A program made the position numbers and the translations under genes. This document shows positions 1 through 8,182 of a stretch of 13,762 bases of DNA, one piece after another. The DNA is from Terfezia claveryi (lineage: Eukaryota > Ascomycota > Pezizomycetes > Pezizales > Pezizaceae). A model generated the notes under the pieces. It searched no databases. It was not told the DNA's origin and worked only from the letters and a program-made list of their open reading frames with translations. The stretch covers positions 1-13,762 of the forward strand of contig WHUX01000690.1 in NCBI GenBank assembly GCA_015179025.1, written 5' to 3'. The first letter of the stretch is position 1. Each line of letters starts with the position of its first letter.

Positions 1-1011
1 ATAGTTATGTATATTTATAGTAGCAGTGTTTGCTATATTCTGAATATCTGCTGCACTTTTGATGGATAAATCCCATATGTACTTATTGTATCTGCTATAG
101 CTATTGCACTTATACAAGTACAGCTTGCTTTTCTGCTTTGTATTATTGAACTTGTAGCTTTATGGTACCATATCTAAGATCGATAGGGGTATAGTGGCGA
201 GCTGCTAGCTGTTGTCTTTTAGAGGGTCTTGGATTAATAGATGGAGCTACTAATGCAGTAACTAATAGAGCGACTAATTGTATAATAGGTTCTAGAGAGT
301 ATCAATCCAAGTTCTATCTATTGATGAGAAGTACCCTATTATTCTTAGAACTGTAGAATCTAGAATGAGGAAGCATAATATTACTCAATAAACTATTTAC
401 CTTATTGCTATACTTGAACAATACTATCATTATCAGTATCAGCCATAGGCTTATCAATAATATTACTAAGTAATCCTTTCAATATAGACAAATTTGTAGA
501 GGTTGTAGAGTATTGGTATCTATAGAGGTATATAGACAAGTGGTATAATATTACAGGTGAGCTGTAACTATAGAAATACTTTAGAGAATAGATAAATAAT
601 TATAGAGAGAAGTATAAACACAACTATAACTTGTGTATATTATAGACTCGATAAGAGTATAGCTATCTGAGACTTAAAATACTATTTAAACCTTATTATA
701 TTAACTGTCTAAAAGTAGTAAGTTATATAAAAGCTTAGATCTGATAATAGGTAATTAGATTTTAGATGATACTTCCTATAACATCTTAGTAGTACTGATA
801 TTATGTTGTTGCCTAAATGGGAAACTACTTCCCAATTAGGAATACTATAGGCTGATATAAATTAAATAGGTAGCCTGAACTTAAACTTATTATAGTTAGG
901 CTGATATACAGGAGCTAAACTTGAGTATAACTATTAATGATATATAAATAAAAAATTATAAAAATATAATAGAAAGATATAGAAGAGAGTATATATATGA
1001 GAATATATTTA
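1..1011. other. AT-rich decayed DNA, probably the gag end and gag-pol junction of a minus-strand gypsy relic
   Basis: No open frame of useful length survives on either strand. Because the gag relic at 1012-1674 reads on the minus strand, its continuation (gag C-terminus, then pol) should lie here and beyond the left edge. I could not find a convincing zinc knuckle or protease motif. TAG, TAA and TA steps are very dense, as expected for a RIP-mutated repeat. Confidence 0.4.
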
Positions 1012-1674
1012 AAAGTTACATACTTCCTTGAGACAATACCTATCTCTACTAGATATATTACCTATATCTATATGGTTAATCAGGCCATAATAATTAGTAG
1101 TCATAATTAGATATTAGGATATTCCCTATTGAGAGTAGATCTCTTATTTAAGCTATAATACTTGGCTAGTAATACAAACAATATTAGAGTCCCCAAAAGC
1201 CCTATTTAGAATAGTAAAGAGTGCTAGAATACTATCTAGCTTAATCCCAGTCTCAAAGATATATGGCTAAATTTAATTTACTACTTTGTACTCTAGTAGA
1301 GTAAAGATATAAACTAATTAGTATTGCTTAGAATAGAATCTGGGTGAGTCCCTATTAAGTTTGATATTTACTGAGTTCTTCTAGACTTAGAGGTAAGCTC
1401 TATCTCTATTGAATTTGGAGAAAGTTGGAATAATTTTAGTTTTAGTAGTTGGTTTATAGAGTGGAGTTACTAACATAGTAGCAATAGTATGGTTGAAGGT
1501 CTAAATCATAGTTCACTCATTAGTTAAAGCAATGCTAGCATTATTTAGGTTAGTTTAGAGCTCTATGATTTCTTCATCTGTAGAGATCAAGTAGTATTAA
1601 ATATCCTTAAGCTTATCTTTTATTAGCTAGAGTTTAGCTCTACCTGACTCTAGATCTTTTAGGCCCAAGACTAT
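1012..1674 (-). pseudogene. RIP-degraded gag (capsid region) of a Ty3/gypsy retrotransposon
   Basis: Gag forms the particle that packages retrotransposon RNA. Reading the minus strand from about 1674 with stops ignored gives one continuous frame. It starts with a charged, helical N-terminal stretch (about 1560-1674), then a proline/lysine linker, then the capsid pattern of fungal gypsy gags: FSKFNRDRAYL near 1395-1430, a hydrophobic helix pair, IFETGIKLDS, and AFGDSN near 1185-1205, followed by a segment with TNYYGLI. The F-x-G/R-DR opening and the AFGD motif are the recognisable parts. At least eight in-frame stops are TAG, TAA or TGA where CAG, CAA or TGG is expected, which is the RIP pattern. 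The 1756-3274 insertion sits just upstream of this N-terminus. The gene is dead; the family call is fairly firm, the exact ends are not. Confidence 0.72.
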
Positions 1675-1750
1675 TCATTTCTTAGCTTTGTTTTTATCTA
1701 GTTAGTTGCTTCAAATATCTTGATGATCTCTGTCTAGTAGGCTACCTACT

Positions 1751-1755
1751 CATTA
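1751..1755. repeat. Target-site duplication, left copy (CATTA)
   Basis: CATTA directly abuts the left LTR and TATTA (3275-3279) abuts the right LTR. Five bases is the usual LTR-element duplication length, and the single C/T difference is a RIP-type change. Confidence 0.6.
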
Positions 1756-2021
1756 TATTAGGGGTGAGCTAGCAATTACAGTGATATCTGTTAGAATATT
1801 GATATATAGGGATAAAATCACTTGCTTAGGCTTAACTGTATCCACAGTGCAAAGAATTATAGCTTTATTCAAAGTAACCTAGTGATACAAAATTTCGCTT
1901 GAGTCTTAAAGAATAAGAACTAGATATAAGAAGTAGGCCAATATATAAGAAAGTGAGGCTACTTTCAAGCTACCTACCATCGGGTGCCACTAGTTATGCC
2001 TGCATAATCTCAGCCATAACA
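1756..2021 (-). repeat. LTR of the short element, left copy
   Basis: 266 bp, aligning without gaps to 3009-3274. A hand count gives about 47 differences (about 82% identity), roughly nine in ten of them transitions, which fits RIP rather than neutral drift. On the minus strand this is the 3' LTR, next to the polypurine tract. Confidence 0.85.
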
Positions 2022-2024
2022 TTA

Positions 2025-2034
2025 CTCTCCCTCT
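2025..2034 (-). promoter_or_regulatory. Polypurine tract of the short LTR element
   Basis: On the minus strand this reads AGAGGGAGAG, three bases before the LTR start. Such tracts prime plus-strand DNA synthesis in LTR elements. It is the main evidence for minus orientation. Confidence 0.5.
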
Positions 2035-2667
2035 GCCAAAGAGCGTCCTGACTGACCAACTTCACTCACCCTACCCCCTACATATGGATATGTATATTAG
2101 TAAGCAATTAGGGCATGGGGTCCCCACTCAAGATAAACCACCCTGAGCCCACTAACCTACTCAGATATTACTAAGGATCTCGGGTAATCAACCTCTATAG
2201 AAAAGAGTCTTTATATCTGGCAGTAAGGGCTAGTATGGTAGCTCGAAGGGATGGGGTAATCTCTCAAACATTGTGATGTTATACTAGAATATATACATCT
2301 GTGGATCAACTGATCTAAGTATCTCAACATGAGGTACAACATATATATAGATTGTAGATCCAGAATATCAGAAGGATCATAAATTCAGGGTAATCTTATT
2401 TGGTGGGGTATTTCTATATACCATTGCCATTAAAAACCTCTGTATAGCAAAACCCTATAGGAAAAAGCTAGTGATATAGGAAAAGGTTTAATACATGCTA
2501 AGTTTCTAGCTATCCAACCTGACTTACCAGTACAACTGTGGGTTTTATTCATTTGTGCACTTATAGTACTCGTTTAGGTCTTTAGTACTCACAGCGCTAG
2601 CTTGGGTCTTCCCTCAAAGCAGGGAGGTTTTTGACCTTTAAGCCCAGAAGGGGCTTTTGAATTTTGA

Positions 2668-2747
2668 GCTCGTCTAGAGCTGCAGAGGCTCGTTCAGGGC
2701 CACAGAGGCTCGTTCGGGGCCATAGAGGCTCATTCAGGGCCTTATAA
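2668..2747. repeat. Tandem repeat, four copies of 20 bp, inside the short LTR element
   Basis: Four consecutive 20-base units start at 2668, 2688, 2708 and 2728. The best-preserved unit begins GCTCGTTCAGGGCC. The middle copies differ by one or two bases and the outer ones by more. The repeat is GC-rich compared with its surroundings and is not part of a reading frame I can support. Confidence 0.85.
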
Positions 2748-3008
2748 GCCTGGCAAGGGGGTGTTTGAGCATGTCACTTGACATCTAAGACTTAGTATAT
2801 CCAGAGATCTTAATATAGGATTAGTATGTTAGTTAGCACAAGCTAATAAGTAAATAGGAGGGGGAAATAATTATTTCCGATAGTGCTAATAGAGCCAAAT
2901 AATAGAGCGATATGACTTTAGCCATTTCCAAGCTGTCTGATAGTATAGGTAGCAAGGGAGTGGTGATTAGACTCAGAATTAAGGCTCCCTTTTCTCAAAG
3001 TGTAGTAA

Positions 3009-3274
3009 TGTTAGGGGTGAGCTAGTGATCATGGTAATATCTATTGGAATATCAATATATAGGGATAAAATCACTTACTCGAGTCTAACCGGGTACACAG
3101 TGTAAAGAATAGTAGCTTTATTCAAAGTAACCCAGTGATATAAAACTTCACTCGAGTCTTAAAGAACAAGAAATAGATATAAGAAGTAGGCCAATATATA
3201 AGAAAGCCGGACTGCCTTTAGGCTACCCACCATTGGGTGCTGCCAGTCATGCCTGCATAATCTCAGCTGTAACA
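3009..3274 (-). repeat. LTR of the short element, right copy
   Basis: 266 bp with intact TGTTA...TAACA ends. It keeps more C and G than the left copy (for example CTCGAGTCT, where the left has CTTGAGTCT), so it is the better record of the original LTR. On the minus strand it is the 5' LTR. Confidence 0.85.
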
Positions 3275-3279
3275 TATTA
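3275..3279. repeat. Target-site duplication, right copy (TATTA)
   Basis: Matches CATTA at 1751-1755 in four of five bases, with a C/T difference. Confidence 0.6.
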
Positions 3280-4069
3280 GAGTTTGTAGATATAAGGTAG
3301 TTTTACTAAGTTTAGAACCTACTAAATAGTAAAACTTAACTATTTTCTATAGTAGTACTAGTTAGTTAAATTTATGAGATCTAATATAGTATAACAAGGG
3401 TTCTAGAAGATAAAGTAACCAAGAGGTATACCTAAGCAGTAGGTAAGGGAGTTGCATATATTGGAATATTATATATATAACTAGGAGAAGGCTGAGATAG
3501 TGGCAAAGGTAAGAGGTAAAAGATAAAAGGCAAGCAGGAGGCAAAAGATATTGAAGTAGTTGATATGTATATCAAAAAAAGAAAGCTATGCTATAGAGTA
3601 GTTCATGAGATTAAGAGTTATATGAGGGAGGTATATAAGTCCTTAGGGAAGTAAAGCCCTATATTTAATATATATGATATTAGATAGAGATTTAATAATG
3701 GTATCAGAGCAAGGAGCTATATATACATATTAGCTTAAAAGGCTAAGGCTGATGATAAGAACAAGCTTTCCAAGATAGGTAATACCAAACTAGGTAATAT
3801 TAAGAGTTAGATAAGAATCTGTCTGACTTTCAAATAGGAATGAAGATAATAAAAAGAATAATATTAATTCTCTATCACCTATAATTACAAGTGATAATAA
3901 AAATAATAGTGTTCAGAATAATAGTCAGATAGGATTCTATCTAAATTTTAAAATAGGGCCAAGTATATAGTTATAATATAGGGAGTTAGTAAAGATAGTT
4001 AATTAGAATACTATTTAATAGAAGAAAAGTACTATTATAGCTAAACTTATATAAACAAGGCTAATACTA
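3280..4069. other. Decayed AT-rich repeat DNA without an identifiable gene
   Basis: Upstream of the gag relic on the minus strand, this may hold the gypsy element's 5' leader or LTR, but no LTR ends were found. On the plus strand at about 3480-3850, a lysine- and arginine-rich frame can be followed if RIP-type stops are ignored (it includes YIKKRKL and AQKAKADDKNKLSKIG). It may be the remains of another transposon protein; I do not recognise it. The minus-strand open stretch at 3362-3544 is leucine/tyrosine-rich and looks like the shadow of this AT-rich frame. Confidence 0.35.
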
Positions 4070-4122
4070 GGGGTAGTCACTTCTTAATTACATTTATGAA
4101 AATTGCAATTACGAAGTGCCTT
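4070..4122 (+). repeat. Terminal inverted repeat, left
   Basis: 53 bases, three mismatches to the right TIR; two of the three are transitions. Confidence 0.85.
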
Positions 4123-4156
4123 GGCAACTTGGCGCTCACTCTGATTGGCTAGGCTC

Positions 4157-4245
4157 GTAATTGCAATTGCAATTGTAATCCAAACTTATAATTGCACTCC
4201 CAAGTGCATTTATGAGTGCAATTGCAATTGCAATTACAATTATGC
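4157..4245. repeat. ATTGCAAT-rich palindromic block inside the MITE
   Basis: Runs of AATTGC at 4157-4179 and about 4218-4240 are in inverted arrangement around a smaller hairpin (TAATTGCACTC against GAGTGCAATT). ATTGCAAT is itself a palindrome, so the block could fold in several registers. Repeated subterminal motifs like this often serve as transposase contact sites; that role is inference. Confidence 0.65.
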
Positions 4246-4678
4246 TCCTTAGTCATTGGCAAACCAATATCATTATATACAAATACCATAAAATTCAGGG
4301 ATCTATCTCCAACATCGCAATATCCCCAATGTCCATTTATCTCCAATGTGACAAATCTCGCCAACCCCACTAACGCGACAAATCATACCAATCACTTTAA
4401 CCTGACATACACCTCCAATAGCTCAAGAAGATAATAGATAATTCCTAATATTATAGACTCGGAATCTAAAGATATTTCATCCTTAGTACTGTGTATCAGT
4501 AGCTCGATGATGTGTATAATAGATGTGTATAATGCTTCTTAGTAAAAGACCATATTGGGTTGTTCGAGATATTGAGAAAAACTGGTGGTAATTAGAATTA
4601 TGGTAATTAGAATTGTGATATGGGGTGGTCACTTGTTAATTGTAGTTTTTTACAGTTTAGACTTAGTTCAGGGCTACT

Positions 4679-4731
4679 AAGGCACTTCATAATTGCAATT
4701 TTCATAATTGCAATTAAGAAGTGACTACCCC
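4679..4731 (-). repeat. Terminal inverted repeat, right
   Basis: Reverse complement of the left TIR at 50 of 53 positions, ending in CCCC next to TACTA. Confidence 0.85.
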
Positions 4732-4739
4732 TACTACTT

Positions 4740-5490
4740 AATAGTAGATAGCCTAAAGTCAACTTTACTCTTCTCTATATATATTAATTGTATGTATCTA
4801 GTTTTTACTGTCTAAGACTTAAGTAAAGTTTTATATTACTAGGTTAATTTATTTTATTAAATGAAGCTATTATTTTTTATATATTATATATCTAGTTAAG
4901 CCCAAATAAATAAATCTATCTTTATATACTTTATATAGTAATATTCTAATAGATATTACTATAATCACTAGCTTGTCTCTAATAATTAAATCTTTTAAAT
5001 ATTAAAAAAAAAAAAAAAAACTTTTAATAATTTCTATTAAATTTTATATATTAGTATAGAATTAACTTATAAACTATTGATATTAATACTAATAAATATA
5101 TTAGAAGTTTTTTAAAAGCTAGCCTTTTATATATTATATTTACTAATTAAACTTTAATATTACCTTAATAATAATAAAAATATTAAAAATATAGTTATAA
5201 GTTATAAAAGAAAATAAAAATAAACTAATTACATAGATTAAAGAAATATAAACTAAAAATAATTGCAAGAACTAATTAATAAATTAAATTATATAGATAT
5301 AGAAATATAATAAGTTATGATTAATATTTATAATTATATAGTATTAGCTTTCAAAAGAAATTTATTATTAATATCTAAAGCTCAACTATATTATTTAGTT
5401 GAATTTAACTTGAAATAGTTCAGTTATTATACAATATCTATATTATAAATATTACACAATAAATCTTCCTTATTATTCTTAAGTTGTATA
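4740..5490. other. Extremely AT-rich stretch, no gene
   Basis: Almost entirely A, T and short A/T runs, with a 17-base A run at 5004-5020. No open frame, LTR end or inverted repeat stands out. The A run could be the scar of a non-LTR element tail or simple slippage; nothing nearby decides this. Composition turns sharply to balanced at about 5490-5530. Confidence 0.6.
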
Positions 5491-5728
5491 CTGTTTGCCT
5501 GCTACCATATTTTTATAAGCTATTGACTAGCGCAAGTTTTCAAGTGTAACTCCCGGGTGGGAGACGCTGCATGTCAAAAACCTCGTTATTCTTCACATGT
5601 ACCTATAAGAAATCGAAAAACGTTCCGTAAATTCAGAACCAACTCAGCCTCGTCTCCACTCATAGCTCTGATTGAATCTTTTGCAAACACCAGGAAACCC
5701 ATTTGATACCAATTATGCAAACAACTAA
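5491..5728. other. Intergenic segment at the start of the GC-balanced island
   Basis: Balanced composition and no RIP look. It would be the 3' flank of the minus-strand ORF at 5729-6292. No second exon or terminator signal could be supported. Confidence 0.4.
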
Positions 5729-6292
5729 TCATGACCGAGAAAGATAATCTCCGGCGGGGGATGCGCTGATCTCTTTTGTATCCGTTCCTATCTCCAACTC
5801 TCTTGTATCCGTTCCTATCTCCTTACCTTTATTTGGTTTCACTGGTATCGCCTCCAGCTCAGATTTTTCGACATTGCTTTGGTGAGATTGACTCTCGTCT
5901 GCCGCAGTATACAGATCACCCATGCTCACACCGAGGAAATCCGCCACCGAGCTATCAACAAGGGATCTGAGTCGACCGATTTCACGGCAATGCAGGTTTT
6001 CCATTGATTTAACCCCTACCCTCACCCAGCGTCTCACTACCTCCTTCAGAAGGCCATCTGCGGCCTCATGGGTAAGTGCGATAGTCTTTCCACTGGTTGG
6101 GTGATGCCAAAACGGTACGCTCTTGGAGTAACTCAAGATTCGAGCAGCGGCAAGATGCATACGGAGCTCGTTTATGCACGTGAAAGTGTCGAGTTCCCAT
6201 TGGGCAGGACGCTTGCTCCTAGCTATAGGTGTCGCAGTATCAATGTAATAGGGCGTGAATTTAGTGCGGAATCTTAATCTACGAGGCGCCAT
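5729..6292 (-). CDS. Hypothetical protein, 187 aa, in the unmutated island
   Basis: An uninterrupted minus-strand frame of 187 codons from the ATG at 6290-6292 (protein begins MAPRRLRFRTKF). The frame is open nine codons further upstream, but only to a GTG, so I chose the ATG. I recognise no family. The N-terminus is basic, with no signal peptide or membrane segment. Residues about 35-130 look like a folded, mostly helical domain (VPFWHHPTSGKT near 69-80; RRWVRVGVKSMENLHCREIGRLRS near 92-115). The C-terminal third is charged and low in hydrophobics, and contains EIGTDT twice, encoded by a 27-bp tandem repeat at 5768-5821. Three 45-bp repeats lie immediately upstream. An open minus-strand frame at 6316-6606 could be a 5' exon if an intron ends at the AG near 6300, but no donor is convincing. 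It could be an orphan gene or a fragment of a larger one. Confidence 0.5.
   Translation of the reverse strand: MAPRRLRFRTKFTPYYIDTATPIARSKRPAQWELDTFTCINELRMHLAAARILSYSKSVPFWHHPTSGKTIALTHEAADGLLKEVVRRWVRVGVKSMENLHCREIGRLRSLVDSSVADFLGVSMGDLYTAADESQSHQSNVEKSELEAIPVKPNKGKEIGTDTRELEIGTDTKEISASPAGDYLSRS
5768..5821 (-). repeat. 27-bp tandem duplication coding the EIGTDT repeat
   Basis: Two copies, 5768-5794 and 5795-5821, sharing TTGTATCCGTTCCTATCTC on the plus strand. The period is a multiple of three, so the frame of the 187-aa ORF is kept. Confidence 0.85.
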
Positions 6293-6312
6293 CGATCCTA
6301 GAATGAGATCAG

Positions 6313-6457
6313 GTGTCACTGTGAACGATAGGGGACAATAATATTGGAAAAATCAGGAGTGTCACTGTGAACGATGGAGGGACAATTTGTGTCAAAATCG
6401 GGAGTGTCACTGTGAACGATGGAGGGAGGAGGGACGATTTTGATGTCAAAATCGCGA
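6313..6457. repeat. Three imperfect 45-46-bp tandem repeats upstream of the 187-aa ORF
   Basis: The core TGTCACTGTGAACGAT starts at 6314, 6360 and 6405, giving periods of 46 and 45. Copies two and three also share GGAGGGA and GTCAAAATCG. The block ends about 20 bases before the ATG at 6292 on the minus strand, so it lies in the promoter or leader. The 46-base step breaks any reading frame across all three copies, which argues against it being coding. Possible protein-binding sites; function unknown. Confidence 0.8.
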
Positions 6458-6459
6458 GG

Positions 6460-7123
6460 AAGTTGGGGTATATACGGGTTCGCTCGAGGGCCAAGTGACT
6501 GGCCTGATCCCACAGTTAGCCATCTTTGAAACTGTTTTGGCCAGTTTCTGACGGGTATGTTGCTGTAGGATATGTTCAAGAGCTTTGTCTCACCGATATT
6601 CGGCATTCTACGGCTCGGAGTCAGTATTCATGGTCAACAAAACAGGTACACGTAAATGCTCAATGGTCCATCAGTGCAAGTAAGCTGTGTTATTTCCTTC
6701 TTTTTTCTTCTAATATTCTTTTTCTTCTGATACCTCACAGCTCACCATAATGTGTGTTAGCCTAATTTTATTGCGCCTAGCTTTCTTTAGTTCGGGTTGT
6801 AGGAGAGGCATTTGGATGATGGCCTCTTTTGTTTTAGATTTATATTGAATTCTATATTATATTTTCGCTTTTCCCAGACCCGTGTCATTTAGGTATCATT
6901 TGATGTTGTAAATTCGCTGTTTAGTCTACCCTACCTGAGGATAGTATTAGGGTTTAATATAGGGGAAAAGAGCCTAATTTTGGCCGAGATCTCCGAATCG
7001 TGTATTTGACAGCAAATTTTTCTTATAGGCCAGTAGTATAGTAAACTGGCACAGCCTGTTTCTTTCAGTCATTACCATCACTTGTTCCAATGTCAATTCC
7101 GCTGGCACCTCGTGCTGGACCCA
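6460..7123. other. Non-coding part of the island, no supported gene
   Basis: Contains only short overlapping frames. A plausible fungal intron (GTAAGC at 6680, pyrimidine-rich 3' part, CACAG ending at 6740, 61 bp) is present, but no plus-strand exon pair gives a usable protein. From about 6742 to 7080 stops are frequent in all frames. It could be divergent promoter space between the 187-aa and 93-aa ORFs. Confidence 0.4.
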
Positions 7124-7405
7124 ATGCGCAAACAACAAGCCAAAACCTCGAGCAACCTCTGTCTTGTAACTGCAGAATTCTGGCAAGCGGACACAGAAGA
7201 TAAAGGTTCCGACCTTGTGATTTTAGATGATGAGCAGGAGGCGGATGGAAGTGATGATGAGCAGGAAGACTATATTACGGAAGAGGAGACTGTTCGATAT
7301 GCTAAGATTATGCTTGGGGAGGATCGTGTAATTAGATATCAATTATGCCACTATCGGTGTCTTTCCGGAGTTTCTTTTATAAGACAGTACCTCGGTTTCA
7401 GCTAG
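7124..7405 (+). CDS. Hypothetical acidic protein, 93 aa (possibly a fragment)
   Basis: Open plus-strand frame from the ATG at 7124. The frame is open 14 codons further upstream without another ATG. Residues about 25-60 are strongly acidic (ILDDEQEADGSDDEQEDY), followed by a short helical stretch (ETVRYAKIMLGEDRV), and a C-terminus that looks less like a natural protein. The acidic part uses varied codons and is what makes it look coding. I recognise no family. An ATG at 7090 in another frame gives only a short peptide before a stop, so a lost or spliced 5' end is possible. The overlapping minus-strand frame at 6974-7186 is the competing reading. Could be a gene, an exon, or a decayed gene fragment. 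Confidence 0.3.
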   Translation: MRKQQAKTSSNLCLVTAEFWQADTEDKGSDLVILDDEQEADGSDDEQEDYITEEETVRYAKIMLGEDRVIRYQLCHYRCLSGVSFIRQYLGFS

Positions 7406-7467
7406 TATCATATATAAGACAGTAAATTTAAGGCCCCTCCGACCGCCCGTTTGTAAATAAGACAGTA
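7379..7467 (+). repeat. Three copies of ATAAGACAGTA
   Basis: Exact 11-base copies at 7379-7389, 7414-7424 and 7457-7467, spaced 35 and 43 bases apart, overlapping the 3' end of the acidic ORF and the hairpin below. All three are in the same orientation. Role unknown. Confidence 0.8.
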
Positions 7468-7484
7468 TTCTTACCGGAGGGCCT
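7431..7484. repeat. GC-rich imperfect inverted repeat
   Basis: AGGCCCCTCCG (7431-7441) pairs with CGGAGGGCCT (7475-7484), with one unpaired base and a 33-base loop. It lies just downstream of the 93-aa ORF, so it may shape that transcript's 3' end, but fungal genes do not rely on such hairpins for termination. Confidence 0.6.
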
Positions 7485-8110
7485 CTAGCTACATTTTTTG
7501 ACTTCTTATAGCATATTCATCAGTGTGTACCTTGTGGTCCTTGCGAGGGAGCCGCAAGGCGTCTAGGCTCGTGCAGGTTAGTCTCGGACGGAGTAGACTA
7601 CAGTACACAAAAGAAAATAGATTCTATGAGAGTCCTACTTCCCACATCCATATTATATATCTCGTCTTTACCTCTGGGAGTGCCACAGAACACAACAACC
7701 ATCTCTAGTCCTATAGTACTGTTACGGATCATTCCTCCACCCTGTCTCTTGAACCCGCGGCCCCGGTATATACTGGCGACCCACCAGCCTACGCGCACGT
7801 GCGCAACTCCCCTCAAATGCAACTACAAGTTCATCAATTCCAACAAAAGTGCGGTTTCGCCCATATCTCAGTACACAGAAGGCCCCCGGGCACGAAAACG
7901 AGTTCATCAGAAAGAGCTCGAGGCCGAGCATATAATACTCCTGTTTCACATCCCCAAGTCCCCATCTTCATACCTTTCCCCGTCTTTGAAGCTTCCCAAA
8001 GTCGAGATATCCTGAAGTTCTTCTGGACCACACTGTATCCCAGAGTGTTTGCCACGTCGAGAGGCACTGCCCGATCACACCTTCAGCGGCCTATCAGGAT
8101 TTGATAACTC
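7485..8110 (+). other. Island segment with two overlapping plus-strand frames, no clear gene
   Basis: One frame is open from an ATG at 7626 to 8015 (129 aa, begins MRVLLPTSILYISSLP, with a hydrophobic start). Another is open from 7709 to 8104 and reads a proline/serine-rich then aromatic peptide (EPAAPVYTGDPPAYAHV, then PFPVFEASQSRDILKFF). Minus-strand frames of 75-77 codons also overlap. Codon choice does not clearly favour any, and I recognise none. The segment is GC-balanced and shows no RIP. It may be one spliced gene whose exons I cannot place. Confidence 0.3.
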
Positions 8111-8125
8111 CCACACCAGGCTCGG

Positions 8126-8140
8126 CCAATAGGATATAAG
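8126..8140 (+). promoter_or_regulatory. Possible promoter: CCAAT box and TATA box
   Basis: CCAAT at 8126-8130 is followed four bases later by ATATAAG at 8134-8140, then a C/A-rich stretch typical of fungal leaders up to an ATG at 8195. A plus-strand frame of 146 codons starts at that ATG, but its C-terminal half is a translation of the GAGACAC repeat and of the RIP-damaged flank, so its product is doubtful. Confidence 0.35.
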
Positions 8141-8182
8141 GGCAACACACCACCTCGCCCGGCCAACGGACACACCACAACA

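Larger units (their letters stand above)
1756..3274 (-). mobile_element. Short non-autonomous LTR retrotransposon (TRIM/LARD-like), 1519 bp
   Basis: Two 266-bp direct repeats (1756-2021 and 3009-3274) flank a 987-bp internal region with no recognisable gag or pol. The right copy keeps the termini TGTTA...TAACA; the left copy starts TATTA, a G-to-A change. A five-base duplication flanks the whole unit. Orientation is inferred as minus, because a pyrimidine run (CTCTCCCTCT, 2025-2034) next to the left LTR is a polypurine tract on the minus strand, directly upstream of an LTR starting TGTTATGGC. I found no canonical primer-binding site beginning TGG at the other junction. The interior is less AT-rich than the host relic and carries a 20-bp tandem repeat. 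It must have been moved by proteins of another element. It is nested in the gypsy relic, so it is the younger of the two. Confidence 0.82.
4070..4731. mobile_element. MITE-like element with 53-bp terminal inverted repeats, 662 bp
   Basis: The left end (4070-4122) and the reverse complement of the right end (4679-4731) match at 50 of 53 bases and begin with the same 20 bases, GGGGTAGTCACTTCTTAATT. The unit is flanked by a perfect TACTA on both sides (4065-4069 and 4732-4736); because of the flanking bases a shorter ACT duplication with one more TIR base is also possible. It has no transposase frame, so it would need a transposase supplied elsewhere. The interior has many AATTGC units that form further palindromes (4157-4245), and an extra TIR-like copy at 4622-4650. 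The small open stretches on both strands here come from the ATTGCAAT repeats and are not genes. I cannot assign a superfamily from ends and duplication alone. Confidence 0.8.

Noticed and set aside
3362..3544. 60-codon minus-strand open frame, leucine/tyrosine-rich
   Set aside because: It lies in AT-rich RIP-mutated DNA opposite a lysine-rich plus-strand relic. Its composition follows from base bias, and it has no start context or neighbours that support it.
4149..4434. Overlapping frames on both strands with NCNCNC and QLQLQL repeats
   Set aside because: They are translations of the AATTGC repeat inside the MITE.
6680..6740. Possible 61-bp fungal intron (GTAAGC...CACAG)
   Set aside because: Splice signals and length fit, but each joined frame ends within about a dozen codons and no convincing exon lies on either side.
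6945..6960. TTAGGGTTTAA, telomere-like
   Set aside because: A single unit only; no tandem TTAGGG array anywhere in the window.
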